Shown: positions 16,534 through 27,559, counted from the first letter of the stretch. The stretch: DNA of 64,000 nucleotides from Variovorax paradoxus (GCF_024734665.1 NZ_CP102931.1:5144001-5208000), one strand, 5' to 3'. A program made the numbers and translations. The notes: a model not told the origin generated them from the letters alone.

Positions 16534-17691
16534 GTGTCCGACCTTTCCAAGATCACCAGCATCGAAGACCTGCGGGTGATCGCCAAGCGGCGTGTGCCGA
16601 AGATGTTCTACGACTACGCCGACTCTGGCGCCTGGACCGAGGGCACCTACCGCTCCAACGAGAGCGACTTCCAGAAGATCAAGCTGCGCCAGCGCGTGGC
16701 CGTGAACATGGAAGGCCGCTCCACCCGCACCACCATGGTTGGCCAGGAGGCCGCAATGCCCGTGGCCATTGCGCCCACCGGGCTCACCGGCATGCAACAC
16801 GCCGACGGCGAAATTCTTGGGGCCCGCGCAGCCAAGGCCTTCGGCATTCCGTTCACGCTGTCGACCATGAGCATCTGCTCGCTCGAAGACATTGCCGAAG
16901 GCACCGACCGGCACCCCTTCTGGTTCCAGCTCTACGTGATGAAGGACCGCGACTTCATCGAGCGCCTGATCGAGCGCGCCAAGGCCGCCAACGTCACGGC
17001 CCTGCAGCTCACGCTCGACCTGCAGATCCTTGGCCAACGCCACAAGGACATCAAGAACGGCCTTACGGCGCCGCCCAAACCCACCATCAAAAACCTGATC
17101 AACCTCGCGACCAAGCCGCGCTGGTGCATGGGCATGCTGGGCACCAAGCGCCGCACCTTCGGCAATATCGCGGGCCACGCCAAGGGCGTGAAAGACCTGT
17201 CGTCGCTGTCCTCGTGGACCGCCGAGCAGTTCGACCCCGCGCTGAGCTGGGCCGACGTCGAATGGATCAAGAAGCTCTGGGGCGGCAAGCTCATCCTCAA
17301 GGGCATCATGGATGTGGAAGACGCGCGCCTTGCAGCTTCGAGCGGCGCCGATGCGCTCATCGTGTCGAACCACGGCGGCCGGCAGCTCGACGGCGCGCCA
17401 TCGTCCATCGCGGCGCTGCCCGCCATCGTCGACGCGGTGGGCACCGAGATCGAGGTGTGGATGGACGGCGGCATCCGCAGCGGGCAAGACGTGCTCAAGG
17501 CCCGCGCGCTGGGTGCACGCGGCACCATGATCGGCCGCAGCTTCCTGTATGGCCTGGGCGCCTACGGGCAAGAGGGCGTGACGCGCGCGCTGCAGCTCAT
17601 TCACAAGGAGCTCGACATCACGATGGCCTTCTGCGGCCGCACAAACATCGATGAGGTCGATTCGAGCATCCTGCTGCCCGGTACGTTCTAG
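16534..17691 (+). CDS. lldD: FMN-dependent L-lactate dehydrogenase
   Basis: The 385-residue flavoprotein of the alpha-hydroxy-acid oxidase family oxidises L-lactate to pyruvate and passes electrons to quinone at the membrane. Visible features are the N-terminal DYADSGAWTE block, FQLYVMKDR, the catalytic His280 with its arginine in SNHGGRQLDG, and the FMN-phosphate site DGGIRSGQDVLKA followed by GAR. The membrane-binding loop region (about 175-230) is present. It follows the LysR gene by 123 bases; lldP faces the other way. Confidence 0.92.
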   Translation: MSDLSKITSIEDLRVIAKRRVPKMFYDYADSGAWTEGTYRSNESDFQKIKLRQRVAVNMEGRSTRTTMVGQEAAMPVAIAPTGLTGMQHADGEILGARAAKAFGIPFTLSTMSICSLEDIAEGTDRHPFWFQLYVMKDRDFIERLIERAKAANVTALQLTLDLQILGQRHKDIKNGLTAPPKPTIKNLINLATKPRWCMGMLGTKRRTFGNIAGHAKGVKDLSSLSSWTAEQFDPALSWADVEWIKKLWGGKLILKGIMDVEDARLAASSGADALIVSNHGGRQLDGAPSSIAALPAIVDAVGTEIEVWMDGGIRSGQDVLKARALGARGTMIGRSFLYGLGAYGQEGVTRALQLIHKELDITMAFCGRTNIDEVDSSILLPGTF

Positions 17692-17823
17692 GCTTGCCTG
17701 AGGGCCTTCCGAAGGCCACTTCGGGGGTAGGCCGATGCGGCGTTGACCGACACGCCGCAGCCCCCTGCCGGCGCAGAATGTTTTGGCAACAACAACATTG
17801 CCTGCACGGCACAAGAAGGCACC

Positions 17824-19158
17824 ATGAGCGCAGTCACGCCTGTTCCGGGAGGCCCAGCGGCCTCTGCTTCGCCACCCCCGCACTACACGGCCGAAGAAAA
17901 GCGCCATCGCGTCTTCGCGATCATGGCGGCCTCTTCCGGCAACCTGGTCGAGTGGTTCGACTTCTATGTGTATGCGTTCTCGGCGCTGTACTTCGCGCCG
18001 GCCTTCTTTCCCAAATCGGACCCTACTGCGCAGTTGCTGAACACCGCTGGCGTGTTCGCGGCCGGCTTCCTGATGCGGCCCATCGGCGGTTGGCTCTTCG
18101 GCCGCGTGGCCGACCGGCTGGGGCGCAAGACGTCGATGCTGATCTCGGTGACGATGATGTGCGCCGGCTCGCTCGTCATCGCGTGCCTGCCGACTTACGC
18201 GCAGATCGGCGCGTGGGCGCCCTTCCTGCTGCTGATCTGCCGCCTATTCCAAGGGCTGTCGGTTGGCGGCGAATACGGCACCACCGCCACCTACATGAGC
18301 GAGGTGGCACTGCGCGGCCAGCGCGGCTTCTTCTCGTCGTTCCAGTACGTCACGCTGATCGGCGGGCAGCTGCTCGCGGTGCTGGTGATCGTGGTGCTCG
18401 AACAGCTGCTGACCGAGGCCGAACTCAAGGCGTGGGGCTGGCGTGTTCCGTTCGTCATCGGCGCCATCGCAGCGGTTGTCGCGCTGCTGCTGCGCCGCAC
18501 GCTGCATGAAACGCAAACCGACGAAGCGAAGAAGAACAAGGAGGCCGGCAGCATGGCCGGCCTGTTCAGGCACCACACGCCCGCCTTCCTCACGGTGTTG
18601 GGCTACACGGCCGGCGGCTCGCTGATCTTCTACACCTTCACCACGTACATGCAGAAGTACCTGGTGAACACGGTGCATCTGCCCATCAAGACCGCGAGCT
18701 ATGTGATGACCGGGGCGCTGTTCGCCTACATGTGCATGCAGCCGGTGTTCGGCGCGCTGTCTGACCGCATCGGGCGGCGCAACAACATGCTGCTGTTCGG
18801 CGGACTGGGTGCACTGACGACCGTGCCCATCCTTACCGCACTGCAGCACACGACGAGCCCGGTGATGGCCTTCGTGCTGATCATTGTGGCGCTGGCCATC
18901 GTGAGCTTCTACACGTCGATCAGCGGGATCGTGAAGGCGGAGATGTTCCCGCCCGAGGTGCGGGCCCTGGGCGTAGGTCTGGCCTATGCCGTGGCCAACG
19001 CGATCTTCGGCGGCTCGGCGGAATACGTGGCGCTGGGGCTCAAGTCACTGGGACATGAGTCGGCGTTCTTCTGGTACGTGAGCGCGATGATGGTGATCGC
19101 GTTCCTGGTGAGCTTGCGCCTGCCGAGGCAAGCGAGCTACCTTCATCACGATCACTGA
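17824..19158 (+). CDS. kgtP: Alpha-ketoglutarate permease (MHS family MFS transporter)
   Basis: The 444-residue 12-helix transporter is of the metabolite:H+ symporter group. It shows [16 protein letters not shown], the loop 2-3 signature [10 protein letters not shown] and the repeat motif SDRIGRR. Stretches such as [26 protein letters not shown] and [15 protein letters not shown] correspond closely to E. coli KgtP as I recall it, so import of 2-oxoglutarate is likely. The ATG at 17824 has AAGAAGG upstream and is favoured over the longer frame from 17743. It follows lldD on the same strand, 132 bases away. Confidence 0.85.
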   Translation: MSAVTPVPGGPAASASPPPHYTAEEKRHRVFAIMAASSGNLVEWFDFYVYAFSALYFAPAFFPKSDPTAQLLNTAGVFAAGFLMRPIGGWLFGRVADRLGRKTSMLISVTMMCAGSLVIACLPTYAQIGAWAPFLLLICRLFQGLSVGGEYGTTATYMSEVALRGQRGFFSSFQYVTLIGGQLLAVLVIVVLEQLLTEAELKAWGWRVPFVIGAIAAVVALLLRRTLHETQTDEAKKNKEAGSMAGLFRHHTPAFLTVLGYTAGGSLIFYTFTTYMQKYLVNTVHLPIKTASYVMTGALFAYMCMQPVFGALSDRIGRRNNMLLFGGLGALTTVPILTALQHTTSPVMAFVLIIVALAIVSFYTSISGIVKAEMFPPEVRALGVGLAYAVANAIFGGSAEYVALGLKSLGHESAFFWYVSAMMVIAFLVSLRLPRQASYLHHDH

Positions 19159-19171
19159 CGGCTATTCGCGG

Positions 19172-19612
19172 CTACTCGGCTTCCAGCCGCTGCACCACTT
19201 CGTGCTTGCTCAGCCCGCGCACCGCAGCAAGGTTCTCGAGTTGCGCGGCCCTGGGCCGGGCCTTGCCCTGTTCCCAGTGGTAGATCGTCTGGCCCGACAC
19301 GCCCACCAGCTTTCCATAAGACGCGGCGGAAATACCCAGCTTCGTGCGATGCGCAGCCAGGCGCCCGGCACTGAACCGGCGCTTGGTTCCGCCTTCATCC
19401 GACTCGTCGGGTTCGCTGGCGCGTGCGCTGCGAGCCGTGCCTTTGGCAACGTTGCGCAGTTCCTTCTCCAGCGAACTCACCTGGCGGCGCAACGCCGCGA
19501 TGGCCGCGCGGTGATGAACCGATGCCTTCTTGAGGGTTTCCATTTCTGCGCGAACTTCCTTGCGGGCGACGCGCGAGATTTCAGATTTAAGGATGGATGC
19601 AATGTTTGGCAT
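19172..19612 (-). CDS. XRE-family helix-turn-helix protein with N-terminal coiled coil
   Basis: The 146-residue protein has an N-terminal charged helix (about 5-65, with IAALRRQVSSLEKEL forming a coiled coil), a polar linker, and a C-terminal Cro/C1 helix-turn-helix (about 85-135: LAAHRTKLGISAASYGKLVGVSGQTIYHWEQG shortened). The coiled coil may drive oligomerisation. It lies at the 3' end of the fucose operon but has its own 73-base upstream gap. No toxin partner is adjacent, so it is unlikely to be an antitoxin. Target unknown. Confidence 0.75.
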   Translation of the reverse strand: MPNIASILKSEISRVARKEVRAEMETLKKASVHHRAAIAALRRQVSSLEKELRNVAKGTARSARASEPDESDEGGTKRRFSAGRLAAHRTKLGISAASYGKLVGVSGQTIYHWEQGKARPRAAQLENLAAVRGLSKHEVVQRLEAE

Positions 19613-19685
19613 GCCGGCATTGTGCCCAGCAAATGTAAACACGGGACAAGAATGTCAAATCTTGGATCAAATTTGAATCTTTTGA

Positions 19686-20015
19686 TTACAAAGCGAAGAT
19701 CCGCGTCATTGCGACCCACTTCTCCCCTTCAGGCGTCCAAGGCGTGGGCGCCTGGAACTTCCACATCAGGTCTTCCCACTCCCTGATCTTTGGGTTGTTC
19801 TGCGTGGCAAGCGCCATGGCATCGGCGTTGTAGCGTGCGTCGTCCGTTTCCATCAGCATCACCATCCGCGTGCCGAGCCGGTAGATCTCCATGCCCGTTA
19901 TGCCGTGCGCATTCAGGTGCTCGCGCACCTCGAGCCAGATGCTGCGGTGATAAGCCTCGTACTCGGCGATCAGCGCGGGGTTGTCTTTCAAATCGAGGGC
20001 CAGGAAATGGCGCAT
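19686..20015 (-). CDS. RhaM-type sugar mutarotase, probably acting on L-fucose
   Basis: The 109 residues belong to the L-rhamnose mutarotase (RhaM/YiiL, COG3254) fold, a dimeric ferredoxin-like barrel. Typical features are the Tyr-His pair in EYEAYHRSIW, the GITGMEIYRLGTRMVMLME strand and WEDLMWKFQAP. It would interconvert the anomers of a 6-deoxysugar. Because it is the last gene of an operon encoding L-fucose dehydrogenase, fuconolactonase and fuconate dehydratase, L-fucose is the inferred substrate; the classical FucU fold is not used. Confidence 0.85.
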   Translation of the reverse strand: MRHFLALDLKDNPALIAEYEAYHRSIWLEVREHLNAHGITGMEIYRLGTRMVMLMETDDARYNADAMALATQNNPKIREWEDLMWKFQAPTPWTPEGEKWVAMTRIFAL

Positions 20016-20044
20016 GGCTTGTTCCGATCAAAGCAGGGAATCAA

Positions 20045-20839
<795 letters not shown>

Positions 20840-22117
20840 TTATCCACGAAAGAGGTATTTCTCCAGCGACTCGGGCTTCATCGTGATCGAGAAGCCCGCG
20901 CTCTTGGGCGGCATGTAGGCCGCATTGCGAATCTCGCAGGGCTCGACGAAGTGCTCGTGCAGGTGGTCCACATACTCGACCACGCGGCCTTCGCGCGTAC
21001 CCGAGATGCAGAGGTAGTCGATCATCGACAGGTGCTGCACGTACTCGCAAAGCCCCACGCCACCTGCATGCGGGCACACCGGCAGCCTGTACTTCGCGGC
21101 CATCAGCATCACCGCAAGAATCTCGTTCACACCGCCGAGCCTGCACGCGTCGATCTGCACCACGTCGATGCCGCCACGCATGATGAACTGCTTGAACATG
21201 ATGCGGTTCTGGCACATCTCGCCCGTGGCCACTTTCACCGGCGCGATGCCCTCGCGGATCTTGCGGTGGCCTTCCACGTCGTCGGGGCTGGTGGGCTCCT
21301 CGATGAACCACGGCTTGGCAAACGCCAGCTGGCGCACCCAGTCGATGGCCTGGCCGACCTCCCACACCTGGTTGGCGTCGATCATCAGGTGCCGCTCGGG
21401 CCCGAGTACTTCGCGCGCTACGCGCAGGCGGCGGATGTCGTCCTGCAGGTCGCGCCCCACCTTCAGCTTGATGTGGTTGAAGCCCGCATCCACAGCCTCT
21501 TGTGCGAGGCGCCGCAGCTTCTCGTCGGAGTAGCCCAGCCAACCGGCCGACGTGGTGTAGCAGGGGTAGCCCTCGGCCTGCAGCGCGGCGACGCGCTCAG
21601 ACTTGCCGACGGCCGCCGCGCGCAGCAGGGCCAGCGCCTCGTCCGGTGCGATGCAGTCGGTGATGTAGCGAAAGTCGATGCATCGCACCAGTTCCTCGGG
21701 GCTCATGTCGGCCACCAGCTGCCATACGGGCTTGCCTTCGGACTTGGCCCACAGGTCCCACATCGCGTTGACCACCGCGCCGGTCGCAAGATGGATCGCG
21801 CCCTTGTCGGGGCCGATCCAGCGCAGCTGGCTGTCAGAAGTCACGTGCCGCCAGAAGCGCCCCATGTCCTCGGCCACCCATGCCAGGTCGAGCCCCACGA
21901 CCAGATGGCGCATCGCCTCGATGGCAGCGCAGCAGATCTCGTTGCCGCGGCCGATGGTGAAGGTGAGGCCGTGGCCTTCGAGCCCCGGCTGGTCGGTTTC
22001 GAGCACGACGTACGCCGCCGAATAGTCCGGGTCGGGGTTCATCGCATCGGAGCCGTCCAGATGCTGCGAGGTGGGAAAGCGCACGTCGAGCACGCGCATG
22101 GATCGGACGATGGTCAT
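20840..22117 (-). CDS. L-fuconate dehydratase (enolase superfamily)
   Basis: The 425 residues match the fuconate dehydratase subgroup, which turns L-fuconate into 2-keto-3-deoxy-L-fuconate. The N-terminal capping domain begins VRSMRVLDVRFPTS and includes DPDYSAAYVVLETD. The barrel shows the catalytic KLKVGRD lysines, metal ligands in MIDANQVW, EEPTSPDD and TGEMCQNR, and the late histidine in CPHAGGVGLCEYVQHL. It follows the substrate-binding protein gene after 20 bases in the operon read from 26590. Confidence 0.9.
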   Translation of the reverse strand: MTIVRSMRVLDVRFPTSQHLDGSDAMNPDPDYSAAYVVLETDQPGLEGHGLTFTIGRGNEICCAAIEAMRHLVVGLDLAWVAEDMGRFWRHVTSDSQLRWIGPDKGAIHLATGAVVNAMWDLWAKSEGKPVWQLVADMSPEELVRCIDFRYITDCIAPDEALALLRAAAVGKSERVAALQAEGYPCYTTSAGWLGYSDEKLRRLAQEAVDAGFNHIKLKVGRDLQDDIRRLRVAREVLGPERHLMIDANQVWEVGQAIDWVRQLAFAKPWFIEEPTSPDDVEGHRKIREGIAPVKVATGEMCQNRIMFKQFIMRGGIDVVQIDACRLGGVNEILAVMLMAAKYRLPVCPHAGGVGLCEYVQHLSMIDYLCISGTREGRVVEYVDHLHEHFVEPCEIRNAAYMPPKSAGFSITMKPESLEKYLFRG

Positions 22118-22137
22118 GGGACTTTGCAGGCGAGCGA

Positions 22138-23091
22138 TCAGTCGTACAGCACCGAAGCGATCTTCGGATCGGCGATGTTGGTCTTGTCGTACCAGAAGAA
22201 CCCGGTGTCGACCACCTTCGGCAGCTTCTCTCCCTTGATGGCCTTCACGGCCATTTCGACGGTCTTGTAGCCCATGCCCACGGGGTTCTGCGTGATGGCA
22301 CCGGCCATGCTGCCGTCCATGATGGCGTTCTTCTGCTGCTTGCCGGAGTCGTAGCCGATGATCACGACCTTGCCGTTGCGCTTCATCTCCTTCACGCCAT
22401 TGACCACGCCGATGGCGGAGCCTTCATTGGCGCCGAAGATGCCCTTGAGATTGGGCGAGGCCTGCAATATCGACTTGGTGATCTCGGTCGACTTCAGCTG
22501 GTCGCCGCCGCCGTACTGCACGCTCACGATCTTGATGTTCGGGTAGGTCGACTTGATGCGGTTCACGAAACCGTCGCGCCGGTCGACGCCCGTGCGGCTG
22601 GTCTGGTCGTGCACCACCAGCGCGACTTCGCCGCTCTTGCCGATCAGCTCGGCCATCTTGTCGGCTGCGAGCGCGGCGGCAGCCTTGTTGTCGGTGGTTG
22701 TGGTGGTCACGGGAATATCGCTGTCCACGCCTGAGTCGAAGGCCACCACCGGAATCTTCGCGGCCTGCGCCTTCTTCAGCAGCGGAATGGCCGCCTGGCT
22801 GTCGAGCGCGGCAAAGCCGATGGCCTGCGGCTTCTTGGCGAGCGCGGCCGAGAGCATGTCGATCTGCTTGTCGACCATGGCCTCGGTCTCGGGGCCTTCG
22901 AAGGTGACCTTGACCTTGTAGTCTTTGGCCGCCTGCTCGGCGCCCGACTTCACGGCCTGCCAGAACTGGTGCTGGAAGCCCTTGGACACGAGCGGGATGT
23001 AGACCTCCTGGGTCTGCGCCTGCGCGATGCCGGCAAGGCCGATGAGCGCCGCGCCCAGCGTGCACGCAACGGCTGTTCTTCTCTGGATCAT
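22138..23091 (-). CDS. Sugar ABC transporter substrate-binding protein (RbsB-like)
   Basis: The 317-residue periplasmic binding protein has a Sec signal peptide (about 1-25, IGLAGIAQAQT) and two lobes of the Peripla_BP_4 type. Family blocks include FQHQFWQAVKSGAEQAAKDY, AIGFAALDSQA, VVAFDSGVDSDI and IFGANEGSAIGVVNG. With the adjacent ribose-type ATPase and permease it forms a complete importer; the operon context implies L-fucose or a related sugar. The start has AGGAGACTTCGC upstream. Confidence 0.88.
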   Translation of the reverse strand: MIQRRTAVACTLGAALIGLAGIAQAQTQEVYIPLVSKGFQHQFWQAVKSGAEQAAKDYKVKVTFEGPETEAMVDKQIDMLSAALAKKPQAIGFAALDSQAAIPLLKKAQAAKIPVVAFDSGVDSDIPVTTTTTDNKAAAALAADKMAELIGKSGEVALVVHDQTSRTGVDRRDGFVNRIKSTYPNIKIVSVQYGGGDQLKSTEITKSILQASPNLKGIFGANEGSAIGVVNGVKEMKRNGKVVIIGYDSGKQQKNAIMDGSMAGAITQNPVGMGYKTVEMAVKAIKGEKLPKVVDTGFFWYDKTNIADPKIASVLYD

Positions 23092-23133
23092 GCGAAGTCT
23101 CCTGTGGTTGTAGAACGAAACGAAAACCGGGGA

Positions 23134-24159
23134 TCAGTGCGTCTTGCTGCCGCGGCGGCGCAGGATGTCGGCGTACACGGCCAGGATGATGATCACGCCC
23201 GTGACCACCGTCTGCCACTCCTGCGCGACCGAAAGAATGCGCAGGCCGTTGGTGAGCACGCTCATGATGAAGGCGCCGATGATCGTGCCGACGATGGTGC
23301 CGGTGCCGCCGCTGAGCGATGTACCGCCGATGACCACGGCCGCGATCGCGTCGAGCTCGTAGCCCTGCCCCAGCGCTGGCTGCGCCGAGTTCAGCCGCGA
23401 GGCAATCAGCAGCCCTGCAATGCCGCAGATGCCGCCGCTCACCGTGTACACCACGATCTTCCAGAAGTCGGTGTTCACGCCCGACAGGCGCACCGCTTCT
23501 TCGTTGCTGCCGAGCGCGAAGGTGTAGCGGCCCAGGATGGTCTTGTTGAGCACGATGCTCGCGGCCACCGCCACCAGGAACAAGATGAGCACCGCATTCG
23601 GAATGGGCAGCGCCGGAATGAAGTAGCCGATGAGCGAGTCTTGCGAGATCGCCGGAAAGTCCGGCGTGTCGTTGAAGTAGATCGGCTTGGTGCCCGAGAT
23701 CACCAATGACAAGCCCTTGAGCAGCATCATCATGCCCAGCGTCGCGATGAAGGGCGGTATCTTGAGCTTGGCAATCAGCACGCCCGAGACAAAGCCGGCC
23801 AGCGCGCCGAAGAGAATCGCCGCCGCGATGCCGAGTGCGAGCGGCATGCCCATGTAGGTGAGCACCACGCCGGCCATGACCGCGCAGAAGGTCATCAGCG
23901 TGCCCACCGAGAGATCGATGCCCGCGGTGATGATGACGAAGGTGCAGGCAATGGCCAGCACGCCGTTCACCGCGGTCGACTGCAGGATGCTCACAAGGTT
24001 GTCGGCCTGCAGAAACTGCGGCGACGCGACGCTGAAGAACACCATCAGCGCGACGAGGCTGGCAAAGGCCAGCAGCTTCTGCCTGGTGGCGGGGCGAAAA
24101 AGCCGGGCCCTCAGCGAGAAGCCGGGCGTGACTGCGGTGGTGGCGGTGGGGGTCGTCAA
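23134..24159 (-). CDS. Sugar ABC transporter permease (RbsC-like)
   Basis: This inner-membrane permease of the RbsC/XylH family has about 8-10 helices and family blocks [34 protein letters not shown] and [16 protein letters not shown] place the start at TTG 24159, where GGAGA lies six bases upstream (24166-24170), giving 341 residues that begin TTPTATTAV. The first ATG in frame (24210) would overlap the ATPase gene by 35 bases and add a proline-rich leader without a ribosome site. Confidence 0.85.
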   Translation of the reverse strand: MTTPTATTAVTPGFSLRARLFRPATRQKLLAFASLVALMVFFSVASPQFLQADNLVSILQSTAVNGVLAIACTFVIITAGIDLSVGTLMTFCAVMAGVVLTYMGMPLALGIAAAILFGALAGFVSGVLIAKLKIPPFIATLGMMMLLKGLSLVISGTKPIYFNDTPDFPAISQDSLIGYFIPALPIPNAVLILFLVAVAASIVLNKTILGRYTFALGSNEEAVRLSGVNTDFWKIVVYTVSGGICGIAGLLIASRLNSAQPALGQGYELDAIAAVVIGGTSLSGGTGTIVGTIIGAFIMSVLTNGLRILSVAQEWQTVVTGVIIILAVYADILRRRGSKTH

Positions 24160-24175
24160 AGGGTGTCTCCAATCG

Positions 24176-25702
24176 TCATGCGGTGGCGGCAGCAGCAGCG
24201 GTGGTTTCACGCCGGGTGGCGAGCTGCATGATCTTTTCCTGCGAGGCTTCGCGCGCCGGCAGCTCGCCGGTGATGCGGCCTTCGCACATCACGAGCACGC
24301 GGTGGCTCATGCGCAATATCTCGGGCAGCTCCGAAGAGATGATCACGATGGCCTTGCCCTGCGCGGCAAGCTCGTTGAGCAGGCGGTAGATCTCGGCCTT
24401 GGCGCCCACGTCGATGCCGCGCGTGGGCTCGTCGAAGAAGAGCACGCCGCAGTCGCGCAGCAGCCATTTGGCGATGACGATCTTCTGCTGGTTGCCGCCC
24501 GACAGCAGCCGCACCTGCTGGCGCACCGAAGGCGTCTTGATGCTGAGCTGCTTCACATAGCGCTCGCCGGCCGCCTCGATGGCCGCCTGGTCGATGAACA
24601 GGCCCATCGACAGGAACTTCTTCATGCTCGGCAGCGCGATGTTGGTTTCGACGTCCATGCCGGTGGCCAGGCCGAAGTGCTTGCGGTCTTCCGACAGGTA
24701 GCCGATGCCATGGGCCACTGCGTCCTCGGGCGACTTGATCGATACCTTCTTGCCGTGCACGAAGACTTCGCCCGCGTCGATTCGGTCGGCGCCAAACACC
24801 GCGCGCGCCAGCTCGGTGCGGCCCGCGCCCATCAGGCCCGCGAAGCCGAGGATCTCGCCGCGGCGCAGCACGAAGCTCGCGTTGCGCACCATCGTTCCGC
24901 GGCAGATGCCCCTGGCCTCGAGCACGATCTCGTTGCCGGACGTGTCGGGCATGTCGGTTTCCACCTCGGCTAGCTGGCGGCCCACCATCATGGCGATGAG
25001 CGAATCCATCGGCGTTTCGGCCATCGGCACGGTGGCGATGTACTGGCCGTCGCGCATCACGGTCACGCGGTCGGCGATGCGCTTGAGCTCGTCCATCTTG
25101 TGCGAGATGTAGACAATGGCCACGCCCCGCGACTTCAGCCGCCCGATGATGCGGAACAGATCGGCCACCTCTTCGTTGTTCAGCGCGGCGGTGGGCTCGT
25201 CCATGATGAGCACGCGCGAATCGAACGACAGCGCCTTGGCGATCTCCACCATCTGCTGCTTGGCCACCGTGAGCTCGCCGACCGGCGTGCGCGGATCGAG
25301 CCGCAGGTTCATGTGCTCGAAGATGCGTTGCGTCTCGGCGCACATGGCCTCTTCGTCGATGAAGAGGCCCAAGCGCCCGCGCGGCTCGCGGCCGATGAAG
25401 ATGTTCTGCGCGGCGCTCAGGTGGTTCATCAGGTTGAGCTCCTGATGGATGATGCCGATGCCCAGGGCCTGCGCGGCGCGCGGGCTCGCGATGTCCACGG
25501 GCTGCCCGTCGAGCAGCACCTCGCCCGAGTCCTTGCGGTACACGCCGGCCAGCACCTTCATCAGCGTGGACTTGCCGGCGCCGTTCTCGCCCATGAGCGC
25601 ATGCACTTCGCCGGGCAGCAGATCGAACTGCGCCTTGTCGAGCGCGCGCACGCCAGCGAAAGACTTGCTCAGGTCGCGAAGGGTGACGATGGGTTGCGTC
25701 AT
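24176..25702 (-). CDS. Sugar ABC transporter ATP-binding protein (RbsA-like, two domains)
   Basis: The 508-residue ATPase contains two ABC domains in tandem, as in RbsA, XylG and MglA. The first has Walker [10 protein letters not shown] and a family-typical region around DEPTAALNN. The second has the degenerate loop GLMGAGRTE, a complete signature LSGGNQQK and Walker [15 protein letters not shown]. It drives uptake through the neighbouring permease. The ATG at 25702 is used; the frame extends two codons further to a TTG. Twelve bases separate it from the lactonase gene upstream. Confidence 0.9.
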   Translation of the reverse strand: MTQPIVTLRDLSKSFAGVRALDKAQFDLLPGEVHALMGENGAGKSTLMKVLAGVYRKDSGEVLLDGQPVDIASPRAAQALGIGIIHQELNLMNHLSAAQNIFIGREPRGRLGLFIDEEAMCAETQRIFEHMNLRLDPRTPVGELTVAKQQMVEIAKALSFDSRVLIMDEPTAALNNEEVADLFRIIGRLKSRGVAIVYISHKMDELKRIADRVTVMRDGQYIATVPMAETPMDSLIAMMVGRQLAEVETDMPDTSGNEIVLEARGICRGTMVRNASFVLRRGEILGFAGLMGAGRTELARAVFGADRIDAGEVFVHGKKVSIKSPEDAVAHGIGYLSEDRKHFGLATGMDVETNIALPSMKKFLSMGLFIDQAAIEAAGERYVKQLSIKTPSVRQQVRLLSGGNQQKIVIAKWLLRDCGVLFFDEPTRGIDVGAKAEIYRLLNELAAQGKAIVIISSELPEILRMSHRVLVMCEGRITGELPAREASQEKIMQLATRRETTAAAAATA

Positions 25703-25714
25703 GGGCAATCGATC

Positions 25715-26590
25715 TCAGTGCAGTGACAGGTCGTAGAAGCGCTGCGCGGTGCCGTGCCACACGCTGGCTTGCTCGCTCGGCGAAAGGCTGCCGATGCAGG
25801 CCTCGCTCACGGCGATCCAGCCCGCGTAGTCGCCGGCCAATGTGAGCACGGGCCAGTCGCTGCCCCACATCAGGCGATCGGGGCCGAACGCGTCGAGCAG
25901 GTGCTCCCACACCGGGCGCACGGCGTGCACCGCCGCATCGACATCGCCGTGCGTGGACGCTGGCGCCTCGCCCCACAGCCCCGAGAACTTGCAGCACACC
26001 TGCGGCAGTGCCGCGACCGCTGCAATGCTCTTGCGCCATCGCTCGAAGTCTTCGCTGCCGTGCGCGCCGACCGGTGGCTTGGCCCCATGGTCGACCACCA
26101 CCGGCAGCTCCGGCCATTGCTCCAGGAAGCGCAGCAGCGACGGCAGGTGCCGTGGCTTCACCAGCGCATCGAAACGCAGGCCGAGCCGCAGCAGGGTGCG
26201 CAGCGCATCGGGACGCGGCCGGTGCGCGATCCAGTCGTCGTCGGGCAGGTCTTGCAGCATCGGCCGCACTCCCTTGAACCCGGGGTGCCGCGCCATCCGC
26301 TCCAGTGAGGCGACGGCGCCGGGCCGGCTCAGGTCGACCCAGCCGACCACGCCGCCGATGACGTCGTGCGCCGTGGCCAGGTCGAGCAGGAAGTCGGTTT
26401 CGGCCGTCGATTCGGCGGCCTGCACCAGCACGGTCCGGCCCACGCCGTGTGCCTGCAGCAGCGGCGCGAGGTCGTCGGGCAGGAAGTCGCGCAGCAACGG
26501 CGCCAGAGCCGGCACGTCCGCGCGCAACCACGTGTAGTCGCCGCGTGCGGGCCGCCAGAAATGCTGGTGCGAATCGATGCGCTGGATCAT
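25715..26590 (-). CDS. L-fucono-1,5-lactonase (amidohydrolase family)
   Basis: The 291-residue metal-dependent hydrolase (COG3618, amidohydrolase 2) opens the lactone made by fucose dehydrogenase to L-fuconate. The first metal motif is DSHQHFW (6-12), later ligands lie in VVVDHGAKP and the C-terminal MWGSDWPV supplies the catalytic Asp. It is the first gene of the minus-strand operon, 162 bases from the divergent IclR gene, so its promoter probably lies under IclR control. Related lactonases for rhamnonate or galactonate share these motifs; the neighbours favour fuconolactone. Confidence 0.82.
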   Translation of the reverse strand: MIQRIDSHQHFWRPARGDYTWLRADVPALAPLLRDFLPDDLAPLLQAHGVGRTVLVQAAESTAETDFLLDLATAHDVIGGVVGWVDLSRPGAVASLERMARHPGFKGVRPMLQDLPDDDWIAHRPRPDALRTLLRLGLRFDALVKPRHLPSLLRFLEQWPELPVVVDHGAKPPVGAHGSEDFERWRKSIAAVAALPQVCCKFSGLWGEAPASTHGDVDAAVHAVRPVWEHLLDAFGPDRLMWGSDWPVLTLAGDYAGWIAVSEACIGSLSPSEQASVWHGTAQRFYDLSLH

Positions 26591-26643
26591 GTCTGGTCGC
26601 GGGCAGCAAATGTGCTGCCGAGCGGCTTGCCTCTTTAGTCCAT

Positions 26644-26666
26644 GTATGAACAGAGTATTTACATAC
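26644..26666. promoter_or_regulatory. Candidate IclR operator between divergent genes
   Basis: GTATG and CATAC form an inverted repeat around 13 AT-rich bases in the only low-GC patch of the intergenic region. It lies 54-76 bases upstream of the lactonase start and 87-109 bases upstream of the IclR start, a position suited to controlling both. Confidence 0.4.
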
Positions 26667-26752
26667 GAACTTTTGGCGTCAAGCGCACTTCATGGGTGCT
26701 TACCCGTAGAACGAAACTTGCAAAAAGCGATGTCTGCTGTTGAAATTCATCA

Positions 26753-27559
26753 GTGAACAAATCGATTCAAACTGACATCCTGAGCAAGCCCGCCGAAGAC
26801 CCTGAGCGCTACCGCGCGCCCGCGCTCGACAAGGGCCTGGACATCCTCGAACTGCTGGCCGACCAGCCCGAGGGCCTGACGCGCGGCGAGATCGTGAAAG
26901 CGCTCGACCGCGGCCCGAGCGAGATCTACCGCATGCTCGAACGGCTGGTGGCGCGGCAGTACGTGCTGCGCTCGCTTGCGGGCGACCGCTACAGCCTGAG
27001 CCTGAAGATGTTCGACCTGGCGCACCGCTACCCGCCGAACCACCGGCTGGTCACGCAGGCGCTTCCGGTGATGGACCGCTACGTGAAGGAGGCCGAGCAG
27101 TCGTGCCACCTGGGCGTGTACGACCGGGGCAACGTTCAGATCGTGGCGCAGGTCAACAGCCCGGCCGCGAGCAACATGACAGTGCGGCCCGGCACGCGCG
27201 TGAACCTGCTCGACACCGGTTCGGGCCAGGTGCTGCTGGCCTGCGAATCGGATGAGCGGCGCAAGCAGATGGTGGCCGAGCACGTGGCACTCGACGGCGA
27301 AGTGCAGATTCCGCCCGACGAACTGGAGCACATGCTCGAAGCCGTGCGCGCCACCGGCTACCGGCAGCGCGAGAGCATGCAGTACTTCGGCGTGATCGAT
27401 ATCTCTTGCCCCATCCTCGGCCCGCACGGGCATGCGCTGGCGGTGCTCACCACGCCGTACATCCGCCGTATCGACCGCCATGCCATTCCGTCGCTGGACC
27501 GCGCGCGCGAACTGATGCTGCAGGCTGCGCGCGACCTGTCGCTGCTGGCGAACGCCTAG
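26753..27559 (+). CDS. IclR-family regulator of the fucose operon
   Basis: The 268-residue regulator has an N-terminal winged helix (about 24-85: ALDKGLDILELLADQPEGLTRGEI... with SEIYRMLERLVARQYV) and a C-terminal GAF-like effector domain typical of IclR proteins. It starts at GTG 26753 with a weak ribosome site. It is divergent from the fucose operon and is the natural candidate to repress it until a pathway intermediate binds. Its stop overlaps the MerR gene stop on the other strand by four bases. Confidence 0.88.
   Translation: MNKSIQTDILSKPAEDPERYRAPALDKGLDILELLADQPEGLTRGEIVKALDRGPSEIYRMLERLVARQYVLRSLAGDRYSLSLKMFDLAHRYPPNHRLVTQALPVMDRYVKEAEQSCHLGVYDRGNVQIVAQVNSPAASNMTVRPGTRVNLLDTGSGQVLLACESDERRKQMVAEHVALDGEVQIPPDELEHMLEAVRATGYRQRESMQYFGVIDISCPILGPHGHALAVLTTPYIRRIDRHAIPSLDRARELMLQAARDLSLLANA

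Noticed and set aside
17703..17717. GGCCTTC/GAAGGCC hairpin after lldD as a terminator
   Set aside because: The loop would be a single base and no T-tract follows.
19172..19612. XRE protein as the antitoxin of a toxin-antitoxin pair
   Set aside because: No small toxin gene is adjacent on either side, and the N-terminal coiled coil is unlike HigA or MqsA.
24160..24210. ATG at 24210 as the start of the sugar permease
   Set aside because: It overlaps the ATPase gene by 35 bases and lacks a ribosome site, whereas TTG 24159 has GGAGA at good spacing.
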